Under the pieces are notes generated by a model that was not told where the DNA came from, did no database searches, and worked only from the letters and a program-made list of their open reading frames with translations. 6,984 nucleotides of DNA from Acidobacteriota bacterium (GTDB lineage: Bacteria; Acidobacteriota; Blastocatellia; Pyrinomonadales; Pyrinomonadaceae), in NCBI GenBank assembly GCA_029862725.1, contig JAOTWT010000154.1, positions 1-6,984 on the forward strand, read 5' to 3'. Shown piece after piece: positions 1-6,660 of the stretch. Position 1 is the first letter of the stretch. The number at the start of each line of letters is the position of its first letter. A program made the translations under genes and the position numbers.

Positions 1-1110
1 ATACATTGCGAGCGTCGATCTCAGGTAGTAATTCTTATCGGTCAGACGCTTTTGTTCGCCGGCTATATTTCCAACGGTGACCATCGCTTTCGGGGTCCAT
101 TTCGATTTTGGAAAGCTCCTGCGAAGGCTGCCGATAGTGCCGGACACATTGTCCCAGTCACGGACCATTGCATACCCCACGGCCATTTGGAAAAGAGCCT
201 CTGGTTTCTCCGGTGCGCTAACCGGGATCTTTCCGAATACAAAAGCCGCTGAAGGCATCTGGCGGTTCTTCGCAAAAGACTTGACACGTTTCAAATGCAC
301 TTCATTTTCGATACCCTGAGGGTACGCACTCGCGAATTTTTCAAATGCCGCAGAGGCTTCACTGTAACGACCTTTCATAAAGAGGTCGTTTGATCTTTGG
401 AGTATTTCTTCGCGGTCATTCGGCTCAAGATTCTCCTGCAATTCGACGAGTTTGGACTCGGCCTCACGGGCAGGGACGCTGTCAGCCGCGAAAAAATATG
501 TTCTGCGGAGATAATTGACTGCCTGGATTCTGTTTCCCAGACTTTCAAAAGCCCGCGCCGTCAGCATCAACGATCTGCCATCGTTGGCCTTGTTGAGTCC
601 GGCGAGAATTTCCGGCACTCGCGCCGCCTGGCTCGTTTCGATCAGGCTCTCGGCCCAGGTAATCAACGCATCGCGAACACGCATCGACGACGGATATTTT
701 TCTTTAAGTTCTCTGAAGGCCGCTTGTGCTTCAGGGTGTTTTCCGGCTGCAATGAGCGCTTTTCCACGTAACCAAAGGGCATAGTCTCCAAGTCCCGTGA
801 GCCGCGCAAACGAATCGGAACTCAGCAGTTCGGCGGCCACCTCCGGTTCGCCGGACTCCATCCTGATACGGGCCCTCAGAAGACGCGCCAGCGTTCCGGT
901 CGCACTCCCGGAAAAACGGCTCTCGATATTGGCAACTACGGACTCGGGAGGTAGGTTGCCGGCGGCGGTCGCCTCCCGCAGCATCCTGAGGGCCTCTTCT
1001 TCCGTATAGGCCGGTTGCGCCGAACAATTCGCAGATATCAAGGTTAAACCGCCGATGAGAAGCATCAGCATCAAGGTGAATTTCGTCCAGCGTGAGTTTG
1101 AGTATGTCAT
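1..1110 (-). CDS. Exported TPR-like helical-repeat protein, N-terminal part (C-terminus outside window)
   Basis: The frame is open for 370 codons from the ATG at 1110 to the left edge, so the C-terminus is missing. Residues 1-31 form a signal peptide: basic n-region (RWTK), hydrophobic core (FTLMLMLLIGGLTLI) and probable signal peptidase I cleavage after NCSA. A Cys lies near the end, but SANC is a poor lipobox. The mature part is Ala/Leu/Glu-rich and made of helix pairs of TPR type, for example ALWLRGKALIAAGKHPEAQA at residues 111-130, followed by a segment ending in EKYP, and DLFMKGRYSEASAAFEKF at about 242-259. This resembles the superhelical N-terminal part of Slt70-type lytic transglycosylases or periplasmic TPR proteins; the catalytic domain that would decide lies outside the window. 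An in-frame stop at 1168-1170 limits upstream starts; the only alternative is a TTG at 1138-1140. The ribosome binding site is weak. A promoter lies at 1188-1216. High confidence in the gene, low in its function. Confidence 0.85.
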   Translation of the reverse strand, partial: MTYSNSRWTKFTLMLMLLIGGLTLISANCSAQPAYTEEEALRMLREATAAGNLPPESVVANIESRFSGSATGTLARLLRARIRMESGEPEVAAELLSSDSFARLTGLGDYALWLRGKALIAAGKHPEAQAAFRELKEKYPSSMRVRDALITWAESLIETSQAARVPEILAGLNKANDGRSLMLTARAFESLGNRIQAVNYLRRTYFFAADSVPAREAESKLVELQENLEPNDREEILQRSNDLFMKGRYSEASAAFEKFASAYPQGIENEVHLKRVKSFAKNRQMPSAAFVFGKIPVSAPEKPEALFQMAVGYAMVRDWDNVSGTIGSLRRSFPKSKWTPKAMVTVGNIAGEQKRLTDKNYYLRSTLAMY

Positions 1111-1187
1111 TTCAGTCAGCCCGCCCTTTTGGATGCGCAAATTGTCGTAGGGTTTCGTTTCGATTAGCTAGTCCGGCCCAGGTGTTT

Positions 1188-1216
1188 ATTTTGAAGAAAC
1201 GAGTCTGCAATTTCAA
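1188..1216 (-). promoter_or_regulatory. Putative sigma70-type promoter of the TPR gene
   Basis: On the minus strand TTGAAA (1211-1216) is followed after 17 nt by CAAAAT (1188-1193). The predicted transcript starts near 1181, giving a leader of about 70 nt. The site lies between the terminator of the preceding gene and this gene. The segment around the -10 box (1186-1200) is identical over 15 nt to the corresponding part of the nfu promoter. The -10 match is only 4 of 6, so this is a prediction. Confidence 0.45.
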
Positions 1217-1244
1217 GTGCGTTGGCGAATAGGTACCGCTTAAC

Positions 1245-1279
1245 AAAAAAACCGCTTGCCTTTTACGGGCAAGCGGTTT
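1245..1279 (-). terminator. Strong rho-independent terminator after the 691-residue GAF gene
   Basis: A perfect 12-bp stem is formed by 1249-1260 and 1268-1279 (minus strand AAACCGCTTGCC / GGCAAGCGGTTT) with a 7-nt loop. In the minus direction it runs into seven T residues (1245-1251), three of them beyond the stem-pairing T's. It sits 22 bp beyond the TGA of the upstream gene. This is the clearest terminator in the window. The plus-strand side has no comparable T-tract. Confidence 0.92.
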
Positions 1280-1300
1280 AGAAATTTCTACCGATTTGGA

Positions 1301-3376
1301 TCAAACGGAGGCGCCGGGATAACTTCCGCCCAGCTTGCCTTCATCGCCTTCAGCGAGTGTGTTGACCAGCTCGTAATTGAAATAATCGAATTTCTCAGCC
1401 ACAGGCGGCTGAACGCGCTTATCATACATTTCTCGCGAACGGTCGATCGCTTCCCTGAGCCTCTCGTACAGATCACTGGACTCCCGCCCCTCTTTAACTT
1501 TTTGCTCGTTATAGAGTTTTATTTCCGAGACCAGGAGTCTCGCAAAGCGCCGAGCATCGTTGTGAAGCCTTCGTTCGCTCTCTCCAACTTCGATCGGCAG
1601 ATCCAAATTCCTGTCAGCAAATCTGGACCTGACCGGGGGAGCTGCCGCAGGTTCGACAGGAGTCTCCATTACAGGAGCCGCTTCGACCGGAGATGCCTCT
1701 GCAGGTGCTTCTTCGACAGGAACCTCTTCGAACGCGGTTGAAACCTCAGACGAAACCTCATCAGACGCGTCAAACGGGTTATCAAAGCTATATTCCGATT
1801 CCGGCGACGCATCCTCAAATGCAACCTCTTCTGCGACCGATTCGCCAAAATCAGGTTCCACCGGAGATTCAACTGACTCTTCGAATGACGGAGCCTCTAG
1901 CGACTCCTCGAATGAGGGCGTTCCTACGCCGGTGTCAAACCTAAAGGTCTCATCCTGCTCGGCCTTAGGCCCCCCGAAGGGTTCCTCGATACCCGAATCA
2001 AAAGATTCCATTGCGGTTGCCGGTTCGTCATCCGCTTCAAACGCCTCGGAATACGAATCGTCTGCAGTGAAAGATTCATCGACCGAAAAGGAGTCGGCAG
2101 TTTCTTCGGCTTCCACCACCTTTTCCCAGGTTGCGGCTTCATGGGTTTCGACAGGTTCGGCATCGAAGGCCGTGTCACCATATTGAGGTACCGGAGATTC
2201 AAAGGGATGTTCCGACGACTCGAATTGCGCTTCTTCGGAGACCACTTCTTCAGCAGCTTCTTCGTAAACCGCTTCGCTTGTTTCAGCCTCCGGCTCAAAT
2301 TCGGCCGCTGGCGCTACCGGTTGGAAATCGTAGCTGTCAGCTACTTCCGGCGCTGGAGATTCTTCAACAGCTACGGAGTCGGACGGCTCATATTCCGTTG
2401 CATAGCCTCCGTCTGATACTTCCTCAGCCGGCGAAAAACCACCGCCGCTGAAGTCGTCCGCAGCGGGACCCTGATCCGGCTCAGCCGAGTCAAAATCGGA
2501 CTCCGCAGGGACGGGCTCCGCAGGAGCGGGCTCGGCAAAACCGGCGGGCTCGGCGGCATCGTCTTTTTGGCGGGTGACCGCGGGAGCGGAAGCAAGCACC
2601 TCAACGGTGAGCCCGGCTACCCTCATCAACGCCTCGATTGCAGCAATGTTAACCTGGTGCCCTTCGGAGCCGCTGTCGGCATATAGAACCGCCACACCGC
2701 GTCCTCTTGCGATTAGTGGTACTGCAAACATCTTCTCCGGATTCTTGAATCCGAGCTTGTTGCGGTACATCACATCGTCTTCACAGTCTGGAGGGGTGTC
2801 CGAAACGGTCAAAAGCGACTGAACCGAGGCACTCAGGGCAGTGTTGGTCGCAACCGGGAAAAAAACTTCCCTGACGACTTTCGGATCTTCGTGATCTTCC
2901 CGTCCAAACACTCGCCAACCGACGAGGTGTTCGTTCTTAACAATAAAAAATGCCCCGCGCGGCGTGAACTCAGCAGCATGGTTAACCAACGCTTTGAGTA
3001 TCTCAGACTGCGAGTCCTTGCTACTTATGTCGCAAATGGCCTGGCTCAAGTTAGAGAAATCGAGTGCCTCTTCAACGGGCTCTTCGAGTTTCTCGGCTTC
3101 GGCAATTGCGGCCGCGGTAATGCGTGCGCCTTCATCGCGCGCGAGCTTCAAATGCTCAGCCACGGATCCGGTAAAACTAACTTCGAGTTCCTTGTCGCTG
3201 CCGACTTTTTGATCCAACTCACGCAATGACTCTTCAAGCTGTTCTTTATGCCTGTCAAAGTCCGCGGAAATTTTTTCCTGGAAATCGGAAACGCTCTGCC
3301 GGATATCGGCAACAACGTCCTTTAGATAGTTCTCGAATTCAGCACGTAAACTTTGTTCGAGTTCTTCACTATTCAC
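1301..3376 (-). CDS. Coiled-coil/GAF-domain protein with long acidic linker and conserved-looking C-terminal helical module
   Basis: 691 residues, GTG start at 3376 chosen because GGAGG (3386-3390) lies 9 nt upstream. No signal peptide or membrane helix is visible, so it is probably cytoplasmic. Residues 1-100 are charged and helical with coiled-coil character (AEFENYLKDVVADIRQ, RHKEQLEESLRELDQK). Residues about 100-262 look like a GAF fold: helix (LSQAICDISSKDSQSEILKA), strand RGAFFIVKNEHLVGWRVFG, then MFAVPLIARGRGVAVLYAD and a closing helix. Residues 263-582 are low-complexity, rich in E, D, P, A, S and F, with only three Lys/Arg between 272 and 582. Residues 583-691 form a basic, helical segment starting RSRFADRNLDLPIEVGESE and containing RRFARLLVSEIKLYNEQK. 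The GAF domain suggests sensing of a small molecule or a protein interaction; no kinase, cyclase or DNA-binding domain is present, so the output is unknown. It has its own promoter (3506-3535) and a terminator (1245-1279). Confidence 0.93.
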   Translation of the reverse strand: MNSEELEQSLRAEFENYLKDVVADIRQSVSDFQEKISADFDRHKEQLEESLRELDQKVGSDKELEVSFTGSVAEHLKLARDEGARITAAAIAEAEKLEEPVEEALDFSNLSQAICDISSKDSQSEILKALVNHAAEFTPRGAFFIVKNEHLVGWRVFGREDHEDPKVVREVFFPVATNTALSASVQSLLTVSDTPPDCEDDVMYRNKLGFKNPEKMFAVPLIARGRGVAVLYADSGSEGHQVNIAAIEALMRVAGLTVEVLASAPAVTRQKDDAAEPAGFAEPAPAEPVPAESDFDSAEPDQGPAADDFSGGGFSPAEEVSDGGYATEYEPSDSVAVEESPAPEVADSYDFQPVAPAAEFEPEAETSEAVYEEAAEEVVSEEAQFESSEHPFESPVPQYGDTAFDAEPVETHEAATWEKVVEAEETADSFSVDESFTADDSYSEAFEADDEPATAMESFDSGIEEPFGGPKAEQDETFRFDTGVGTPSFEESLEAPSFEESVESPVEPDFGESVAEEVAFEDASPESEYSFDNPFDASDEVSSEVSTAFEEVPVEEAPAEASPVEAAPVMETPVEPAAAPPVRSRFADRNLDLPIEVGESERRLHNDARRFARLLVSEIKLYNEQKVKEGRESSDLYERLREAIDRSREMYDKRVQPPVAEKFDYFNYELVNTLAEGDEGKLGGSYPGASV
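1865..1918 (-). repeat. Imperfect 2 x 27-bp tandem repeat inside the acidic linker
   Basis: Two adjacent 27-bp units encode PSFEESLEA and PSFEESVES (residues 487-504). The peptide copies differ at two positions, and the DNA copies differ at several third positions, so this looks like an old duplication in a low-complexity linker and not a phase-variable repeat. Confidence 0.6.
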
Positions 3377-3505
3377 GTTCAGTATCCTCCGTAAATCGAA
3401 ACACAGCTATAAATGGGATGGGCAACCGCTGGTGGATTAGAGTGTTATTGGAACCCTTTAAAAAGACATGATGGCACGGCAATCCGAAATAGGACCATCA
3501 ATTGA

Positions 3506-3535
3506 ATTATGACGAATTAGGGCTTTTACTGTCAA
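3506..3535 (-). promoter_or_regulatory. Sigma70-type promoter of the GAF-protein gene
   Basis: On the minus strand a perfect TTGACA (3530-3535) is followed after 18 nt by CATAAT (3506-3511, 5 of 6 to consensus). Transcription would start near 3499, giving a leader of about 120 nt before the GTG at 3376. This is the best promoter match in the window. It lies in the spacer after nfu, supporting independent transcription of the GAF gene. Confidence 0.65.
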
Positions 3536-3561
3536 GAACTTAGTTTAAAGTTGTTAAAAAT

Positions 3562-3579
3562 CGTCAAAGGGTCTTGACG
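3562..3579. repeat. Inverted repeat CGTCAA-N6-TTGACG, possible operator
   Basis: Perfect 6-bp arms (3562-3567 and 3574-3579) are separated by 6 nt. The centre is about 70 bp upstream of the predicted transcription start of the GAF-protein gene, a usual distance for an activator site. The same GTCAA core recurs in the -35 box at 3530-3535. A regulator cannot be named, and arms this short can arise by chance. Confidence 0.3.
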
Positions 3580-3634
3580 GTATTGTTGCGGCAGAATATT
3601 CGGAAACCCTTGTGATCACTAAACGGAACCCCCT

Positions 3635-4201
3635 TTATACCGCTTCCACATCGATCTCCGGGTCGATCTCGTCCTGGATCATATTTTCGATTGCCATCAA
3701 GGTTCCGGTAAGAGAACTGGGGCAACTTCCGCATGCACCCTGGTAACGAATCTTCAACTTCTTATCTTCGAGAGACAAAATTTCAAGCCAGCCGCCATCG
3801 CTCGCGAGATAGGGCCGGATTCTTTCATCGAGCAAAGCATCAATTTCCGCGATACGCGGATCGCCACCCGCGGCGGCGGCAATCGGCCCGCCGACAGCTT
3901 CGGCGGCGCTTCTGTTTCCGTTGCCGTTGGAAACCGCATCCGCTGCCCGGATCGGCACGGCAAGCAGCGGCAGTGCTTCGTCCCAATCTACTTCATCTGT
4001 CTTCTCGACGGTAATCATCTTGTCCATATAGAAAACGGACACGACATTTCCAACGTCAAAAATTGCTTTGGCAAGCTCATCTTCGGCAGCTTTTTCGACT
4101 GACTCGAACTGATGCGACGTGCCATGACTGACCGGTTCGCGCAGTATGAACTTGACCGCGTTGGGATTGGGAGTCTCCTGGATGTCTGCAATTTTCGGCA
4201 T
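3635..4201 (-). CDS. nfu: Nfu-type iron-sulfur cluster carrier/scaffold protein
   Basis: 188 residues, ATG at 4201 with GAGG (4212-4215) 10 nt upstream. Residues 1-85 match the Nfu N-terminal domain (typical opening TPNPNAVKF; then VGNVVSVFYMDKMITVEK). Residues about 90-113 are a Gly/Ala/Asn linker, and 114-188 are the NifU C-terminal domain (RIAEIDALLDERIRPYLASD, then GACGSCPSS with the cluster-binding CxxC at C157 and C160). In this family the CxxC pair from two subunits holds a 4Fe-4S cluster that is passed to apo-enzymes in the cytoplasm. The N-domain resembles mitochondrial NFU1 more than the degenerate A-type domain of E. coli NfuA. The usual DGGD is DGGW here, outside the ligand pair. 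No suf or isc genes are adjacent, so it appears to be a stand-alone gene. No convincing terminator follows it. Confidence 0.96.
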   Translation of the reverse strand: MPKIADIQETPNPNAVKFILREPVSHGTSHQFESVEKAAEDELAKAIFDVGNVVSVFYMDKMITVEKTDEVDWDEALPLLAVPIRAADAVSNGNGNRSAAEAVGGPIAAAAGGDPRIAEIDALLDERIRPYLASDGGWLEILSLEDKKLKIRYQGACGSCPSSLTGTLMAIENMIQDEIDPEIDVEAV

Positions 4202-4223
4202 TGAACTTAAACCTCAAAGCATT

Positions 4224-4252
4224 ATTTTGAAGAAACCTTACATTTTTGTCAA
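4224..4252 (-). promoter_or_regulatory. Sigma70-type promoter of nfu
   Basis: On the minus strand a perfect TTGACA (4247-4252) is followed after 17 nt by CAAAAT (4224-4229, 4 of 6). The start site would be near 4217, leaving a leader of about 16 nt that just holds the GAGG ribosome binding site. The -10 region shares the 15-nt core found in the TPR-gene promoter at 1186-1200. Confidence 0.55.
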
Positions 4253-4263
4253 GATTCGCCGAG

Positions 4264-4327
4264 CGATTGATGAATGATAATTTGAGAATTGAAGATTGAA
4301 AATTTACGATTGAGAATTGATAAATCA
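4264..4327. repeat. Degenerate heptanucleotide tandem repeat (consensus NNATTGA)
   Basis: About nine 7-bp units read on the plus strand: CGATTGA, TGAATGA, (one extra T), AATTTGA, GAATTGA, AGATTGA, AAATTTA, CGATTGA, GAATTGA and a decayed TAAATCA. The minus strand reads as TCAATNN units. It lies between the permease stop codon and the nfu promoter and is far more AT-rich than its surroundings. No gene is present in the rest of this spacer (4328-4451), where I see only a 10-bp palindrome CACGCGCGTG and no T-tract terminator. Confidence 0.8.
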
Positions 4328-4451
4328 ACGACCGCTATGAGCCATCTCACCAATGGCCACGCGCGTGCCGTATCTCAGACGCTGCGGCGTTATCCACCAT
4401 CAATTTTCGGCTCTCTCGCCATCTTGCACTGCAGCCCCCCTCGCACGCTCT

Positions 4452-6248
4452 CTACTTCGCTGCCAGCTCGATCGGCCAAAAATAGGGGATGAGAATCGTC
4501 GCTGCTATCCAGACAATAATATTCAGAGGAGTTCCGATCTTGAGAAAATCGGCGAACCGGTATTGGCCGGGTCCATAAATTAAGGTGTTGGTCTGATAGC
4601 CGACCGGCGTCATAAAGCTCGCGGAGGCTGCGACCATTACTGCGATCAAGAACGGACGCGGGTTTACCTCGAGCGAATTTGCAGTCGCGATGGCGATCGG
4701 GGCCAGAAGTGCCGCGGTTGCGTTGTTGGACATCACGCCGGTCAGCAATGAAGTCATCAGAAAGAAGGCGGAAACCAGTGCTATCGGACCGCCCCAGGGA
4801 CCTACAATCTGAACCAGCTGCGACGACATGAGTCTTGCCGCACCCGTTGTCTCGAGGGCCACACCCAGCGTCAGCACACCGGCAAGCAGAATCACGATGC
4901 GCCATTCGATTGCCTTATATGCTTCCTCCATGCGGATACAGCCGACAAGCACGAGCAGGATCGCCCCAATGATCGAACTCACAACGATTTCAAAAATGCC
5001 GAGAGTTGCCGTTAAGACAACCCCGAACACGATTAGAAGTGCCGGTATCAGCTTGCTCTTTCGAAAGATCTCCTGCTCAATCTCGGAGATGATCACAAAT
5101 GACGGATTTTGCCGCAGCTGGTTGAAACGGTCGGTCTTCACCTCAAGTAGCAGCGCGTCACCGGCATCGAGTTTTGTCTCCGATAGCTTGTCACGCATCA
5201 ACCTTCCACGGTGGCGGAGGGCGAGCACGGTCGCGCCGAAATTCTCACGAAACTGCAATTCCTTCAGGTCTTTGTTTATAAAATAGGAGTTTAATGCGAC
5301 TACAGCTTCGACAAGTTTCGTGTCTTCCGATTGAACATCCTTATCGCTCCATTTGAACCGGGGTTTCAACTGGACACCCTCACGCGCCATGATCTGCTTC
5401 AATTTTTCGAGATCACATCTGATCCTGAGTACGTCGCCCGCTTCAAGAACCATCTCGGGAGACGGTACCGAGAAAGCCTGTTTTCCGCGGATTACCTCGA
5501 TAATTGTGAGATCGATGTCCCTGACAATCGGTGCCTCTTTTATCATGCTCCCGACTGAGCTCGCGTTTTCAAGCAACACGACTTCGGTGATGTACTCCTG
5601 AAGGTTAAAACTCTCGATCAGATCGCCCTCTGAACGGCGGTCCGGGATCATCCGAATCCCGATGGTCAGCATATAGACCATTCCGATTACAAATAAAACG
5701 AGTCCTATCGGCGCAATCTCAAACATCGAAAACGCCGGCTCACCCGATTCTTCCGCTATGGAGCTGACGAGAATGTTCGTCGATGTACCGATTAGCGTAC
5801 AGATCCCGCCGAACATCGACGCAAACGACATCGGCATCAAGAGTTTGGAAGGACTTGCCTTAATATCTTTGGCGACTCCCAAGAGGATTGGGATAAAGAT
5901 CGCCACGACCGGCGTATTGTTTATGAAAGCCGAGAAGAAACCGACAAATACAGCTATGCTGATCAGCCCGAGCCAATAATTCCTGACAAAAATCTTTGAG
6001 GTGAGTTTGCCGAGGTAGGAGACGGCACCGGTCCTGAAGAGAGCGGCGCTTATGATGAACATCGCGGCAACGGTTATCGTCGCCTTGTTGCTAAAGCCGG
6101 ATATTCCCTGATCTGGTGTGATTACGCGGGTGACCAAAAGGATCGACATGATCACGACCGCGATGACATCGACCGAGAGTTTCTCGGTCGTAAACAATAC
6201 TACGGCGCAGATTGCGACCGCTATAACGAGTATTATTTCCGGTGTCAC
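4452..6248 (-). CDS. SLC13/DASS-type anion permease with two RCK_C (TrkA-C) domains
   Basis: 598 residues in the inner membrane. The first transmembrane half spans residues 1-200, with the hairpin motif FINNTPVVAIFIP (about 108-120) and the family signature MSFASMFGGICTLIGTSTN (140-158). Residues about 205-385 are cytoplasmic and contain two RCK_C-like domains (FSVPSPEMVLEAGDVLRIRC, about 259-278; DKLSETKLDAGDALLLEVK, about 353-371). The second half (about 400-598) repeats the fold, with MSNNATAALLAPIAIA (506-521) and MTPVGYQTNTLIYGPGQY (546-563). In SLC13 proteins the paired SNT-like motifs bind the anion, usually with Na+. The layout and length resemble E. coli YfbS and the SAC1/sulfate-permease-like group; the substrate (dicarboxylate, sulfate or other) cannot be read from sequence. 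The GTG at 6248 is the only good start: an in-frame TGA lies 4 codons upstream and the next Met (34) would remove the first helix. The ribosome binding site is weak and no clear promoter was found. Confidence 0.95.
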   Translation of the reverse strand: MTPEIILVIAVAICAVVLFTTEKLSVDVIAVVIMSILLVTRVITPDQGISGFSNKATITVAAMFIISAALFRTGAVSYLGKLTSKIFVRNYWLGLISIAVFVGFFSAFINNTPVVAIFIPILLGVAKDIKASPSKLLMPMSFASMFGGICTLIGTSTNILVSSIAEESGEPAFSMFEIAPIGLVLFVIGMVYMLTIGIRMIPDRRSEGDLIESFNLQEYITEVVLLENASSVGSMIKEAPIVRDIDLTIIEVIRGKQAFSVPSPEMVLEAGDVLRIRCDLEKLKQIMAREGVQLKPRFKWSDKDVQSEDTKLVEAVVALNSYFINKDLKELQFRENFGATVLALRHRGRLMRDKLSETKLDAGDALLLEVKTDRFNQLRQNPSFVIISEIEQEIFRKSKLIPALLIVFGVVLTATLGIFEIVVSSIIGAILLVLVGCIRMEEAYKAIEWRIVILLAGVLTLGVALETTGAARLMSSQLVQIVGPWGGPIALVSAFFLMTSLLTGVMSNNATAALLAPIAIATANSLEVNPRPFLIAVMVAASASFMTPVGYQTNTLIYGPGQYRFADFLKIGTPLNIIVWIAATILIPYFWPIELAAK

Positions 6249-6285
6249 AATGTCGTCTCAGCTAAAGATTTCCCGACTCGAGTAT

Positions 6286-6337
6286 CTAGCGACAAGCCAG
6301 GGGACTGCGGGGTTTTTCAGACTCCTGTTGACGCTAG
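6286..6337 (-). promoter_or_regulatory. Long imperfect hairpin with pseudoknot potential in the permease 5' leader
   Basis: Arms 6286-6301 and 6324-6337 pair over 13 bp: CTAGCG with CGCTAG, one mismatch, CAA with TTG, a 2-nt bulge, then CAGG with CCTG. The loop contains GGGGT (plus strand 6309-6313), which can pair with ACCCC just outside the stem (6340-6344). The hairpin ends 37 nt before the permease GTG. It matches no riboswitch class I recognise. It could be a cis-regulatory RNA or a chance fold. Confidence 0.35.
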
Positions 6338-6378
6338 GCACCCCACTTCAAACAAGCATCTGTCGGATACAAGTAAGC

Positions 6379-6427
6379 CCCCGTCAGGATAAACTCTGCC
6401 GGGGACTCGAAATCGCGGACGATTCGA
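6379..6427 (-). other. Two adjacent hairpins downstream of the 64-residue gene
   Basis: Hairpin A pairs 6407-6415 with 6420-6427 (TCGAAATCG / CGATTCGA, one bulged A, 4-nt loop). Hairpin B, 2 nt further on in the minus direction, pairs 6379-6387 with 6396-6404 (CCCCG and CAG blocks either side of one mismatch, 8-nt loop). They follow the small membrane-protein gene by about 33 nt. No T-tract follows, so an intrinsic terminator is doubtful; they may belong to a structured leader of the permease mRNA. The spacer 6249-6460 holds no convincing gene. Confidence 0.4.
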
Positions 6428-6460
6428 ACAACGCATGTCCAAATTCAAGCAAAATTAGAA

Positions 6461-6655
6461 CTACTCGGTTATGTGTATGTCCTCAGTCTTATTTACTCTT
6501 TTAGTGAGAAACATAACTCCGAAAACGATCGTCAAAATAACGAAGAGGCCGCTTACCGCAAACGAAATTGTACTTGTATCCTCCCGTATCGAATAAATCA
6601 TGTACCCCGCAATCAAGGCACAGACGACCGCTAATAGCCCGAACAACATATTCAT
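6461..6655 (-). CDS. Small membrane protein with two transmembrane helices, function unknown
   Basis: 64 residues starting MNMLFGLLAVVCALIAGYM. Two hydrophobic helices are visible (about residues 3-22 and 32-51), joined by a short charged turn (SIREDTST) and followed by a polar tail (TKRVNKTEDIHITE). The start at 6655 is chosen because GGAGG (6661-6665) lies 5 nt upstream; the ATG two codons later is also possible (11 nt). The frame extends to a TTG at 6742, but that version would begin inside the predicted -35 box and is unlikely. I do not recognise the family. It is probably an inner-membrane hairpin protein with both ends on the same side. The spacing to the permease (212 bp) and to the GT9 gene (148 bp) does not suggest tight coupling with either. 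Confidence 0.75.
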   Translation of the reverse strand: MNMLFGLLAVVCALIAGYMIYSIREDTSTISFAVSGLFVILTIVFGVMFLTKRVNKTEDIHITE

Positions 6656-6660
6656 ATTTT

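Noticed and set aside
1932..2451. Several plus-strand open frames antisense to the acidic linker of the GAF protein
   Set aside because: They are low-complexity mirror images of the E/P/A-rich coding sequence, without ribosome binding sites or recognisable domains.
3574..3602. Plus-strand promoter TTGACG-N17-TATTCG reading antisense into nfu
   Set aside because: The -10 box matches only 3 of 6 and no plus-strand gene follows.
3612..3619. GTGATCAC palindrome just after nfu as a terminator or CRP-like site
   Set aside because: It has no loop and no T-tract, and the half-sites abut, whereas a CRP site needs about 6 bp between them.
4340..4390. CACGCGCGTG palindrome in the spacer after the permease as a terminator
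   Set aside because: The match does not extend beyond 10 bp, has no loop, and no T-run follows in either direction.
6420..6430. T-loop-like string GTTCGAATC on the minus strand, suggesting a tRNA or tmRNA end
   Set aside because: The flanking bases do not form a 5-bp T-stem, and no acceptor, D or anticodon arms can be drawn around it.
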